Source: JAIBJN01 sp963847985
GTDB lineage: Bacteria > Actinomycetota > Thermoleophilia > Gaiellales > Gaiellaceae
DNA: 64,000 bases
Direction of reading: 5' to 3'
Assembly (NCBI GenBank): GCA_963847985.1
Contig: CAWKBS010000009.1
Coordinates: forward strand, 186,001-250,000
The notes under the pieces are model-generated. The model saw only the letters and a program-made list of their open reading frames with translations. It was not told where the DNA came from and did no database searches. This document shows, in pieces, positions 24,720 to 33,416 of the stretch (its first letter is position 1; each line of letters opens with the position of its first letter). The translations under genes were made by a program, and so were the position numbers.

Positions 24720-25849
24720 GAACGTGGATAGAGCAGCCTGGTTTGAGCGTTCGCCTCAAACTCACCCTCAGCTACGCCGGGTTCCTCATCCTGGCAGGTT
24801 TCTTGATGCTCGCGGCCGCGTGGCTCGCCGGCCAGCCAGGGCAATCGTCCGACTTCCTGCTGCGATACGTACCCGACGATGTGATCAGCACGCTCGGTGG
24901 CTTAGTGCCCGGGAACAACTCCTTCCTCCTGCGCGCTTTCGCTCCGGCCGCGGCCATCGTGCTGGCGTTCCTGCTGGTGTTCGGTCTCCTGGGAGGATGG
25001 ATTCTCGCCGGCCGCATGCTCGCCCCCCTGACTCGCATCACGGACGCCACACGCATGGCCGCGAACGGATCGCTCTCCCACCGAATCCGGCTACCGGGCC
25101 GCAGAGATGAGTTCCGCGAGCTCGCCGACGCCTTCGACACCATGCTCGCGCGGCTCGAAGCACACCTCGCTGAACAGCAGAGATTCGCAGCCAACGCCTC
25201 CCACGAGCTGCGCACCCCACTGGCGATCACGCAGACACTTCTCGACGTTGCCCGCAACGATCCGAACCGCGACACCGGCGAACTTGTCGACCGCCTCCAG
25301 GCCGTCAACACCCGAGCGATCGACCTCACCGAAGCATTGCTCCTGCTCAGCCGCGCCGACCAGCGGTCCTTCACCCGAGAACACGTCGACCTGTCCCTCC
25401 TGGCAGAAGAAGCCACCGAAACGCTCCTCCCCCTCGCAGAAAAACGCGGCCTCACCATCGAGACCTCCGGCGACATGACCCCCACAATCGGCTCACATGC
25501 GCTCCTGCTGCAGATGACTACGAACCTCGTGCACAACGCGATCGTCCACAACCTGCCTGAACAGGGCACCGTGTGGGTCACGACCAGCGTTCAGCCCGAG
25601 AGTGTGGTGCTCACCGTCGAGAACACCGGCGAGAAGCTCACCCCACAGTTGGTTGCCACGCTTGCCGAGCCGTTTCTTCGCGGCACCGGACGCATACGCA
25701 CCGACCACGCAGGTGTCGGCCTCGGCCTGGCAATCGTCAAGAGCATCACCCAAGCACACGACGGAACCCTCACCCTCACCCCCCGGGCCGCCGGCGGGCT
25801 CCGCGTCACGGTGCAACTACCCGCCGCGCCACCGCACACTGGCAGATGA
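24716..25849 (+). CDS. VanS-like membrane sensor histidine kinase
   Basis: 377 residues from ATG 24716, overlapping the regulator by 4 nt. TM1 about 16-38, short extracytoplasmic loop, TM2 about 74-98, HAMP 99-150, H163 in NASHELRTPLAITQ, N-box HNAIVHN, and G-boxes VENTGEKL and GVGLGLAIVKSI. It presumably senses wall damage or a glycopeptide and controls vanY; the signal is inferred from the gene set only. Confidence 0.85.
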   Translation: MRTWIEQPGLSVRLKLTLSYAGFLILAGFLMLAAAWLAGQPGQSSDFLLRYVPDDVISTLGGLVPGNNSFLLRAFAPAAAIVLAFLLVFGLLGGWILAGRMLAPLTRITDATRMAANGSLSHRIRLPGRRDEFRELADAFDTMLARLEAHLAEQQRFAANASHELRTPLAITQTLLDVARNDPNRDTGELVDRLQAVNTRAIDLTEALLLLSRADQRSFTREHVDLSLLAEEATETLLPLAEKRGLTIETSGDMTPTIGSHALLLQMTTNLVHNAIVHNLPEQGTVWVTTSVQPESVVLTVENTGEKLTPQLVATLAEPFLRGTGRIRTDHAGVGLGLAIVKSITQAHDGTLTLTPRAAGGLRVTVQLPAAPPHTGR

Positions 25850-26317
25850 CGATCAGAGGAATTTGGCGCACGCACTGAGAGGAGCACTCAAGGCCCGCGC
25901 CTGCTTCTCCGCTGGTGGGGCGACGCCGCCTAGCCACCGCCAGATCCTACGGGCGTGACAAGACCCCTCAGGTCGCGGGTCCGCGGTCGGCAGCACCAGC
26001 GGGTTTCGGACAGGCGAGAGCCCCGGATAGCTAAGTCCCGAGCTGTGACCGCGGCCGGCGGGCTTTCGCGTCGCATGGAAAGGAGCAGCAGGCCTCTAGG
26101 CTGCGCGTGCGCCTCTGGGCGCGTCGCCCTGGCCGAGCGTTTCTAATAGCTCCTGTCCTCGTTGCCGATAGACGCGGTGAAGAGCAGCGTTGGCGCCCGT
26201 CAGGACCGAAGCCTCAGCGCGACGACCTCCGGATCGGGAAGCAACATTGAAGTACATGCGACCATCTGGAATGAAGCCAGTCGACCAGCTTGAAGTAGCA
26301 TCATCACAAGGAGCCGC
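25850..26317. other. Non-coding gap before the orphan gene
   Basis: 468 bp without a convincing gene. A 63-codon open frame at 25955-26146 lacks a ribosome site and any recognisable composition. TTGAAGTA occurs twice as a direct repeat (26247 and 26290, 43 bp apart) just before the AAGGAG of the next gene, and could be regulatory. No tRNA-like or terminator-like structure was seen. Confidence 0.4.
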
Positions 26318-27619
26318 ATGAACGACACCGACGCCACTGTCGTGCCGATTTGGACACTGACCACGTCCGAAGCCAACACGCTCGTTCCTGCGGTGGCTGA
26401 CGGAGGCGCGCTCACGCCCGAACGCCTGACCGAGCTTCGCAGTGCGCTCGCCACGTTCTCATCGGCGCCGCTGGTGACCTTGGAAGCCCATCCGTTGGCT
26501 AACAAGCGCGGCCGCTCAGCGGGCCTGCCGCTCGACGCTGTGAGCCCGCTCGCGCAGGAACTGTCTCGCCTGGTCGCAGCGAATGCGAAGAGCGTGCCAG
26601 CCGTCGCGCAGGTCGCGGAGTCCAGTGAAGTGCTCTACAAGATGGTGATTCCCGCCAGGGTCGCCGCGCAGGTCGGCAAGGGCCTCCTGAAACCGATGAG
26701 GTCCAAAGCCGTCGCTGACGGCGTCCACGGCTCTTTGGTTGGCGCCAAGGGGATCGTTGCCAATGCCTCTTTCGTTCCCGTCCAATCGGCAAAGGCGGGC
26801 GCCGCGCCCGGGATGGCCGTGGGAACGGTCGCTGCAGGCGGTGCGATTACTGTCGCTGCGCCCCTGGTTCTGCTGGCGGTCGCGGTTGGTGCAAGCGCCT
26901 ACGCCGATCACCAGCGGCAGAAGGCCATCGAGCACATCACTGAGCTGCTAGAACAGCTCCACGACGACAAGTTGGAGCACGAGCGCAGCGAACTCGACGG
27001 CTGCCGCGACGCGATCGATAAGGCCACCGGGCTTCTACTCGATCGCGGAAAAGTTGGCGCGTCCCTCGGGTTGGACTCAGCCGTTCATGCAATCAGCACT
27101 GCGATCCAGAACGCGGACCGCCGAGTGAAGAAATGGGAGGCCGCGCTCGACTCTTTCGTCGGCAACCGCGTCGAGGTCTCCGAGCTGGAGGTCGATTTTC
27201 CCGGCGTTTGTGAGGACGGTGGAAAGTTCCGTACCCACCTCGAACTGGCGACTCTCGCCATCTCGCTCAAGCGCCGTGTGGTCCTCTTGCAGGGCGTGGA
27301 GGCCGGCCAGAGTGACCGGGACAACCCGTTCGAGCACTTCCTTCGCAGCCTGAACCACGACCAGCAACGCATCCTCGAGTTAGAAGCACGCATTGACAAC
27401 GTCCTTCTACGACTGTCGGCTCTGGAGGTGCGGTCGCCAAAACGGCTGATCGACCAGGTCATGACCCGGAAGCAGGTAGACACCCTGCTCGAGACGTCGT
27501 ATCGACTCAGGGCCCTCGGCGCAGGAGTCGGCGCCGTTGCGCCGAGCCAAGAGGTCGTCATCGAGATCGAGAAGCACAGCGACGGAACGCTCCTGGTGCT
27601 CCCAGCCCGCGCGGCCTGA
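26318..27619 (+). CDS. Orphan protein with central hydrophobic hairpin and coiled coil
   Basis: 433 residues from ATG 26318 with AAGGAG at good spacing. No family recognised. Residues 1-110 are polar/alpha-helical (TLTTSEANTLVPAVADGGAL). Residues 163-195 form a long Gly/Ala/Val hydrophobic stretch (VGTVAAGGAITVAAPLVLLA) able to make one or two membrane passes, followed at once by a charged helix (DHQRQKAIEHITELLEQLHD) of coiled-coil type. Residues 280-370 are again helical. No signal peptide. The architecture (helix bundle, buried hydrophobic hairpin, helices) recalls alpha pore-forming proteins, but there is no motif to prove it. It sits alone in an accessory region. Confidence 0.7.
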   Translation: MNDTDATVVPIWTLTTSEANTLVPAVADGGALTPERLTELRSALATFSSAPLVTLEAHPLANKRGRSAGLPLDAVSPLAQELSRLVAANAKSVPAVAQVAESSEVLYKMVIPARVAAQVGKGLLKPMRSKAVADGVHGSLVGAKGIVANASFVPVQSAKAGAAPGMAVGTVAAGGAITVAAPLVLLAVAVGASAYADHQRQKAIEHITELLEQLHDDKLEHERSELDGCRDAIDKATGLLLDRGKVGASLGLDSAVHAISTAIQNADRRVKKWEAALDSFVGNRVEVSELEVDFPGVCEDGGKFRTHLELATLAISLKRRVVLLQGVEAGQSDRDNPFEHFLRSLNHDQQRILELEARIDNVLLRLSALEVRSPKRLIDQVMTRKQVDTLLETSYRLRALGAGVGAVAPSQEVVIEIEKHSDGTLLVLPARAA

Positions 27620-27945
27620 CCTGCTCCGATTTTGCCGCCCGGCGGCACGTCTCGTGGAACGCGAAGCGGCTGCATTGGCGACACCAACCCTCACGTCAAC
27701 GGACAGCTCGCCGCGGGCCTCCGACGCTTCCCAGACCCATCACTCGACGGTACACCCCGAGCGCGGCAGCGGTCCGTTAGCTGACCCGACGCATCCGCCG
27801 GCCTGACAAGGTCTCTACGACTACGCTGCGCCGGACTTGCTGCGGCCGGGCGGTTAGCTTAACCCGATCGGCTGCACACCCTGCCCGGCCCGACCCGAGC
27901 CTAGGGCGTGGCCGCGCCGGCGGCAAAATGGCCGTTTGGGTCGAG
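27620..27945. repeat. Gene-free gap bounded by an 11-bp inverted repeat
   Basis: 326 bp with no supported gene. ATTTTGCCGCC at 27629-27639 recurs as its exact reverse complement GGCGGCAAAAT at 27919-27929. The left copy is 10 nt after the orphan gene stop and the right copy is near the YccF stop. It could be remnant element ends or unrelated terminator halves. No transposase fragment is recognisable between them. Confidence 0.35.
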
Positions 27946-28372
27946 CTACTGCCCGTCGGAAACCGCGATCGCGCCCGCCGGAGGCTGAGCCATGTCCGTT
28001 GTTCGCACGATCTCTTTGCCGAAGGGAACTAACGCGGCGCCCGCCATCTTGAAGTCCGCCACGCCCAGCGGGATGCCGATGATCGTCAAGCAAAGAAGGA
28101 TCCCGGTCAAGAAGGTGGGCAAGAGCGAGCCACCATCCCGCGAGGATGAACCAGAGGATGTTGGCGACGGCACTCAAGCCCTTGAGCCGCGTCGGACTTG
28201 GGACCAGCACCCGACCGAAGGGCCACAGCGCGTAACCGGCAAGCTTGAACGACTGCACACCGAAGGGGATGCCGATGATCGTGATGCAGAGGATGAGCCC
28301 AGCAATCACGTAGGCAAGCGCGAGCCAGAGGCCGGCTAGGACGAGCCAAAGGATGTTCAGAACGGTCCGCAT
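27946..28372 (-). CDS. YccF-family inner membrane protein, frameshifted
   Basis: Two tandem YccF (DUF307) repeats. First: MRTVLNILWLVLAGLWLALA, ILCITIIGIPFGVQSFKLA. Second: VANILWFILAGWWLALAHLL, then after a one-base insertion near 28108 TGILLCLTIIGIPLGVADFK to SDGQ stop at 27946. About 142 residues once corrected, normal for the family. Four hydrophobic segments. Function unknown; related proteins are membrane components of unclear role. Confidence 0.82.
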
Positions 28373-28822
28373 CTAGAGGAGCATCGCGCTTTGTCGCGGG
28401 GGTGTCGAGCAGCCGAGCCGGCGCCCAATGTCCAGGTTCAAAGGCGTGCTCGAGGCTCGCCGGCTCCGACGGCGTCATGCCTTGCTCTGCGAGCGCTCAC
28501 TGGCTGACCGTCAACCGGTCTCGTCCGGTTCCCCAGGCCGGCCAACGTAGCCAGAGCTCGTTCGCCGACCTCAGCTTCCTTCACCGCAGGCCTCAGGCCT
28601 GCAGCTCCGCTGAGGCCCGTCGATCTCGTCGCCGAGAGCCGAGCTTGACTGACGGGTGCCCGGGCGTGGGAAAGCGCAGGACTTTCTTCCCTACTTACTT
28701 CCCTGGGCCTGACGTAGTCGCCGGCTTCACCACCTCTTCACCACTCGTTCACGGCCTTTCAGCCCACTGGGCGGGGGGCCAGGGCGACACTCGCCTCGAT
28801 GCACCAACGCGAAAGGAGAACC
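28373..28822. other. 450-bp regulatory gap upstream of pstS
   Basis: No gene is supported between yccF (start 28372, minus) and pstS (28823). The right part holds three tandem PHO units (28725-28757). The left 340 bp show no recognisable feature, and open frames there look like shadows. Confidence 0.5.
28725..28757 (+). promoter_or_regulatory. Triple PHO box upstream of pstS
   Basis: Three head-to-tail 11-nt units: CTTCACCACCT (28725-28735), CTTCACCACTC (28736-28746), GTTCACGGCCT (28747-28757). A fourth degenerate TTTCAG follows one base out of phase. This is the standard direct-repeat layout of actinobacterial PhoP sites, 66 nt before the pstS start. Confidence 0.8.
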
Positions 28823-29839
28823 GTGGGAATTCGTCCTGTTCCGAGGCTGGTCCTTCTCCTGCTGGCGCTCGCGGCGCTGACGCTCGGCGCCGCTGGGTGC
28901 GGCCGGGATGAGGACGACGAGGCCAACGCGCCAGCGACCACCGAGGAGGCCGGTGGCGAAGCGACGACCGAGGCCGCCGAGGCGCTCTCGGGCACGGTCG
29001 AGATCGACGGCTCGAGCACCGTCGGGCCCGCTGACCACCGCGGCCGCCGAGGCGTTCCGCGAAGAGCAGCCCGACGTGAACATCACGTCGGCACCGCCGG
29101 CACCGGCGGCGGCTTCGAGCGCTTCTGCGCCGGGCGAGACCGACATCTCCAACGCCTCTCGCCCGATCGACGAGGAGGAAGAGGTCCCGCTCTGCGAAGA
29201 GGCCGGGATCGACTACACCGAGTTCCAGGTCGGCGTCGACGCCCTCACGGTCGTCGTCAACGCCGAGAACGACTGGGCCACCTGCCTGACCGTCGACCAG
29301 CTCAAGAAGATCTGGGAGCCGGCGGCCGAGGGCAAGATCACCAACTGGAACCAGGTCGACCCGAGCTTCCCCGACCAGGAGCTCTCGCTCGCCGGGCCGG
29401 GCACCGACTCGGGGACGTTCGACTACTTCACCGACGAGATCAACGGCGAGGAGGGCGCGAGCCGCGCCGACTACACGCCGAGCGAGGACGACAACGTCAT
29501 CGTCCAGGCGGTCGCCGGCGACCCGGGCGGCATGGGCTACTTCGGCTTCACGTACTACGAGGAGAACTCGGACACGCTCAAGGCACTCGAGATCGACGGC
29601 GGCGAGGGCTGCGTCGCGCCGAGCGTCGAAACCGCCCGGGACGGCTCGTACGCGCCGCTCTCCCGCCCGCTCTTCATCTACGTCAAGAACGAGTCGCTCG
29701 CGAAGCCCGAGGTGCACGGCTTCGTCGAGTACTTCCTGACGAACTCGATCCAGCTCGCCGAGGACGCGCTCTTCATCCCGGTCCCCGACGACCAGGTCGC
29801 AGACCAACCTGTCCACCCTCGAGTCCGCGCGGCACGTAG
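28823..29839 (+). CDS. pstS: Phosphate-binding lipoprotein PstS, multiply frameshifted
   Basis: GTG 28823 with AAAGGAG 5 nt upstream. Lipoprotein signal VGIRPVPRLVLLLLALAALT with lipobox GAAGC. The phosphate-binding domain is recoverable only by changing frame at about 29028 (extra C), 29088 (missing G), 29133 (extra G) and around 29800-29830: EIDGSSTVGP / TAAAEAFREEQPDVNIT / GTAGTGGGFERFC / GETDISNASRPIDEEE, KKIWEPAAEGKITNWNQVDP and GPGTDSGTFDYFTDE. It binds phosphate outside the membrane for PstCAB. Conserved motifs in each segment argue for sequence errors, not decay. Confidence 0.88.
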   Translation: MGIRPVPRLVLLLLALAALTLGAAGCGRDEDDEANAPATTEEAGGEATTEAAEALSGTVEIDGSSTVGPADHRGRRGVPRRAARREHHVGTAGTGGGFERFCAGRDRHLQRLSPDRRGGRGPALRRGRDRLHRVPGRRRRPHGRRQRRERLGHLPDRRPAQEDLGAGGRGQDHQLEPGRPELPRPGALARRAGHRLGDVRLLHRRDQRRGGREPRRLHAERGRQRHRPGGRRRPGRHGLLRLHVLRGELGHAQGTRDRRRRGLRRAERRNRPGRLVRAALPPALHLRQERVAREARGARLRRVLPDELDPARRGRALHPGPRRPGRRPTCPPSSPRGT

Positions 29840-29845
29840 GAGCGC

Positions 29846-30791
29846 GTGGCGACGCACGACACCACCGTAGGCGCGCAGCCGGAACCGATCCGGCTGCGCG
29901 CCGAAGGCAGGCGCTGGGGCGAGGTGGTCGTCAAGGCCGTCCTCGCCCTCTGCGCCCTGGTCTCGGTCGTGACGACGGTCGGGATCGTCGATCGCGCTGC
30001 TCCAGCCGTCGATCGAGTTCTTCCGCGAGGTCTCGATCGTCGACTTCTTCTCCGGCGACCGCTGGGCGCCGCTCTTCGAGCCGGCCGCGTTCGGCGTCCG
30101 GCCGCTTCTCGTCGGCACGCTCCTCGGTCACCTTCTGGGCGCTGCCTCGTCGCCCTCCCGCTCGGGCTCGGCGTCGGCGATCTACCTGAGCGAGTACGCA
30201 CGCCCGCGGGTCGCGCGGGTTCCTGAAGCCGGCGCTCGAGGTGCTCGCCGGCATCCCGACGGTCGTGTTCGGCTTCTTCGCCCTGACCTTCTTCACGCCG
30301 CTCCTCCAGGACATCGGGCTCGGGGTCGGCACCTTCAACGTCCTCGCCGCCGGCCTCGTCATGGGCGTCATGCTCATCCCGACGGTCGCCTCGATCTCGG
30401 AGGACGCGATGACCGCGGTGCCGCAGCGACCTCCGCGACGGCGCCTACGGGCTCGGCGCGACGCGGCTGCAGGTCTCGACGCGGATCGTCGTCCCGGCGG
30501 CCGTCTCCGGGATCATCGCCAGCTTCGTGCTCGCCATCTCGCGCGCCATCGGCGAGACGATGATCGTCCTCATCGCCGCCGGCGGCATCGCCCAGATCGA
30601 CCTTCGATCCGCGCGAGCCGTCGCAGACGATGACCGCGTTCATCGGCGCGACCGGCTCGGCGACGTGCCCACGGGCTCGATCGAGTACAAGACGATCTTC
30701 GCCGTCGGGCTCACGCTCTTCGTGCATCACGCTCGCCATGAACATGATCTCGATCCGCCTCGTCCGGAAGTTCCGCGAGGTCTACGAATGA
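29846..30791 (+). CDS. pstC: Phosphate ABC permease PstC, multiply frameshifted
   Basis: GTG 29846 (VATHDTTVGAQPEPIRLRAE). Recoverable segments across frames: VLALCALVSVVTTVGIV, PSIEFFREVSIVDFFSG, LEVLAGIPTVVFGFFALTFF, AAGLVMGVMLIPTVASISED, FVLAISRAIGETMIVLIAAG, FVLAISRAIGET being the EAA-loop region, and ISIRLVRKFREVYE at the end. The stop overlaps pstA as ATGA at 30788-30791. At least five one-base indels are needed for a full-length protein of about 310 residues. Confidence 0.85.
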
Positions 30792-31668
30792 GCGCGCCCG
30801 GCAGCGACGCTCGGGCCCGGCCCGAGCGGGGCCAAGGTGCGCGGCGACGCTCTTCTACGTCCTCCTGCTCGTCTCGGTCTCCGTCGGCTTCGTCCTGCTC
30901 GGCGACGCTGCTCGTCGACGTCTGCGAAAGGGCGTCGCGCTACCTCGACGTGACCCTCCTCACCGAGCCGACGTCGTCGGACCCGGAGAAGGCAGGCGCC
31001 GGCCCGGCCATCCGCGGGACGATCTACCTGATGGTGCTGCTGCTCGTGATGGTCGTCCCGATCGGCGTCGGGACCGCCATCTACCTCGAGGAGTACGCCA
31101 ACCGGGAGCGCTGGTACAACCGGCTGCTCGAGCTCAACATCCAGAACCTCGCCGCGGTCCCCTCGATCGTCTACGGGATCCTCGGCCTCGCGTTCCTCGT
31201 CCGCGGCCTCGGCCTCGGGCGGGTCCTGCTCGCGGGCGCGCTGATCCTCACGCTGCTCGTGCTCCCGACGGTGATCGTCGCCGCCGGGAGGCGATCCGCG
31301 CCGTTCCCGACTCGATCCGGCAGGGCGCGCTACGCGCTCGGCGCGACGCAGTGGCAGGTCGTCTCGCGGCAGGTGCTCCCGGCCGCGATCCCGGGCATCG
31401 CCACCGGCTCGATCCTCGCGCTCGCGCGCGCGATCGGGGAGACCGCGCCGCTCCTGCTCGTCGGCGCGCTCACGTACGTGGCGTTCAACCCGACGCTCGC
31501 TCGGCGCGTTCACGGCGCTGCCGGTGCAGATCTACCAGTGGATCGCGCGGCCGCAGGAGGAGTTCCGGCTGCTCGCCGCGGCCGGCGATCATCGTCCTGC
31601 TCGTGATCCTGCTCACCATGAACGCGTTCGCGATCTGGCTCCGCAACCGCTACCAGAGAAGATGGTGA
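30788..31668 (+). CDS. pstA: Phosphate ABC permease PstA, multiply frameshifted
   Basis: ATG 30788. The best preserved stretch, residues about 70-175, reads in one frame: TIYLMVLLLVMVVPIGVGTA, IYLEEYANRERWYNRLLELN, AAVPSIVYGILGLAFLVRGL, LTLLVLPTVIVAAGR. Then ALGATQWQVVSRQVLPAAIP, GSILALARAIGETAPLLLVG and, in another frame, LLTMNAFAIWLRNRYQRRW with the stop at 31668. It forms the channel with PstC. At least four indels. Confidence 0.85.
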
Positions 31669-32554
31669 TGTCCGACATGGAAAGCGCTCCGGCCGCACCT
31701 GCCAAGATCCCCGAGCATGGACGAGAAGCTCCTCGCCGACGCGGCCGCGCGAGGCGACCGACGCCAGCCGCGAGGTCGCTCTTCGACGTCGCGGACCTGA
31801 CGGTCTCCTACGCCGGCGTGCCCGCGCTCAAGAACGTCTCGCTCGAGATCTACAGGAACTACGTCACGGCCTTCATCGGCCCGTCCGGCTGCGGCAAGAG
31901 CACGTTCATCCGCTGCTTCAACCGCATGAACGACCTGATCCCGACCGCCGCGGTCGAGGGCACGGATCCTCTACCACGGCATCGACCTCTACGGCACCGA
32001 GGTCGAGCCCGTGGAGGTGCGCAAGCGCATCGGCATGGTCTTCCAGAAGCCGAACCCGTTCCCGAAGTCGATCTACGACAACGTCGCCTTCGGCCCGCGC
32101 GTGCTCGGGCTGGAAGAAGGACCTCGACGAGCGCGTCGAGCAGGCGCTCCGGCGCGCCGCGCTCTGGGACGAGGTCAAGAACCGGCTGAAGGCGAGCGCG
32201 CTACAGCCTCTCCGGCGGCCAGCAGCAGCGCCTCTGCATCGCGCGCTGCCTCGCCGTCGAGCCCGACGTCCTCCTCATGGACGAGCCGGCCTCGGCGCTC
32301 GACCCGATCTCGACGACGCGCGATCGAGGACCTGATGCACCAGCTCAAGACGCGAGTACACGATCGTGATCGTCACCCACAACATGCAGCAGGCCGCGCG
32401 CGTCGCCGACATGACGGCGTTCTTCAGCGTCGACGTCGACGAGGAGCGCGACCTCCGCACCGGGATCCTCGTCGAGTACGACCAGACGCCGACGATCTTC
32501 ACCAACCCGTCCGACAAGCGGACGGAGGACTACGTCACGGGGAGATTCGGATGA
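31668..32554 (+). CDS. pstB: Phosphate ABC ATPase PstB, multiply frameshifted
   Basis: Start ATG 31668 (two other ATGs lie within 6 nt). Segments: LFDVADLTVSYAGVPALKNV, Walker A FIGPSGCGKSTFIRCFNRMN, VEVRKRIGMVFQKPNPFPKS, NVAFGPRVLG, then signature and Walker B in other frames (LSGGQQQRLCIARCLA, VLLMDEPASALDPI), and VTHNMQQAARVADMTAFF, EYDQTPTIFTNPSDKRTEDY. Four or more single-base indels. The stop overlaps phoU as ATGA. Confidence 0.87.
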
Positions 32555-33244
32555 GGGTCACGCTCCAGGAAGAGCTCGACCAGCTCGAGGCGGCGCTCCA
32601 GGAGGAGGGCGCGCTCGTCCTCCGCGCGCTGCGCGGCGCGCTGAACGCGCTCCTGCAGCGGACGTCGAGCTCGCCGACGAGGTGATCGCCTTCGACGACG
32701 AGATCGACGCCGCGCTACCTCGGCATCGAGGAGGGGATCCAGTCGCTCCTCGCCCGGCAGACGCCGGTCGCGGTCGATCTCCGGCTCGTGCTCGCGATCC
32801 TGCACAACAACCTCCACCTCGAGCGGATGGCCGACTACTGCGTGACGATCGCCAAGCTGACGAAGCTCGTGAAGGACGTCCCGCACGACGAGACGATCCT
32901 CGAGGGGTTCGAGGAGATGGGCCAGCGGGCCGAGGAGATGACCCGCGTCGCGCTCGACTCGTTCCGCGACCGCAACGCTCGAGCAGGCCGAGACGCTCGT
33001 CGACCTCGACGAGCTGATCGACCGGGCCAACCGGCGCGTTGTCGGCCACGTCCTCTCGCTTGGCGCCGATCCCGACCTCCGCGAATGGGGCCTCCGGATG
33101 ATCATCGTCTCCCGCTGCCTCGAGCGGATCGGCGACCACGCCGTCGACATCGGCGAGCAGACTGCCTTCCTCGTGAGCGGCGAGTTCCGCGAGTTCACGG
33201 ACGCCTCGCACCACGATGGCACGACGCCGCGCGACCTGAACTAA
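32551..33244 (+). CDS. phoU: PhoU phosphate signalling protein, frameshifted
   Basis: ATG 32551 (MRVTLQEELDQLEAALQEEG). Two PhoU helix repeats: LADEVIAFDDEIDA, GIEEGIQSLLARQTPVAVDL, RLVLAILHNNLHLERMADYC and, after another break, ETLVDLDELIDRANRRVVGH, RMIIVSRCLERIGDHAVDIG. At least three indels (near 32660, 32716 and 32980). PhoU links PstSCAB to the sensor kinase and dampens the Pho response. About 230 residues after correction. Confidence 0.88.
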
Positions 33245-33387
33245 GCGCAGCATTCGGCGACCGCGACGCGAGCCGTCCGAAGCGACCGCGCGTCGGAGGA
33301 ATGTGAAGAACCCTGGCCCCGGCCGGCCACGCGCTTGTGTTCGGCTGGCGGCCGCGATCGTCTTCGTAGCGGACGGCCACGGTCGTA

Positions 33388-33408
33388 CATACCCCTAGCG
33401 GGTATGAT
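33388..33408 (+). promoter_or_regulatory. CsoR-like copper operator overlapping the copA -10
   Basis: A perfect inverted repeat CATACCC (33388-33394) / GGGTATG (33400-33406), spacer CTAGC, resembles CsoR-family operators (TACCCC...GGGGTA). The -10-like TATGAT occupies 33403-33408 inside the right arm. The copA ATG at 33417 lies 9 nt after the -10, so the transcript is probably leaderless. Confidence 0.7.
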
Positions 33409-33416
33409 TCGACGCG

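Noticed and set aside
25955..26146. 63-codon open frame in the gap after the VanS-like gene
   Set aside because: No ribosome site, no recognisable composition or motif.
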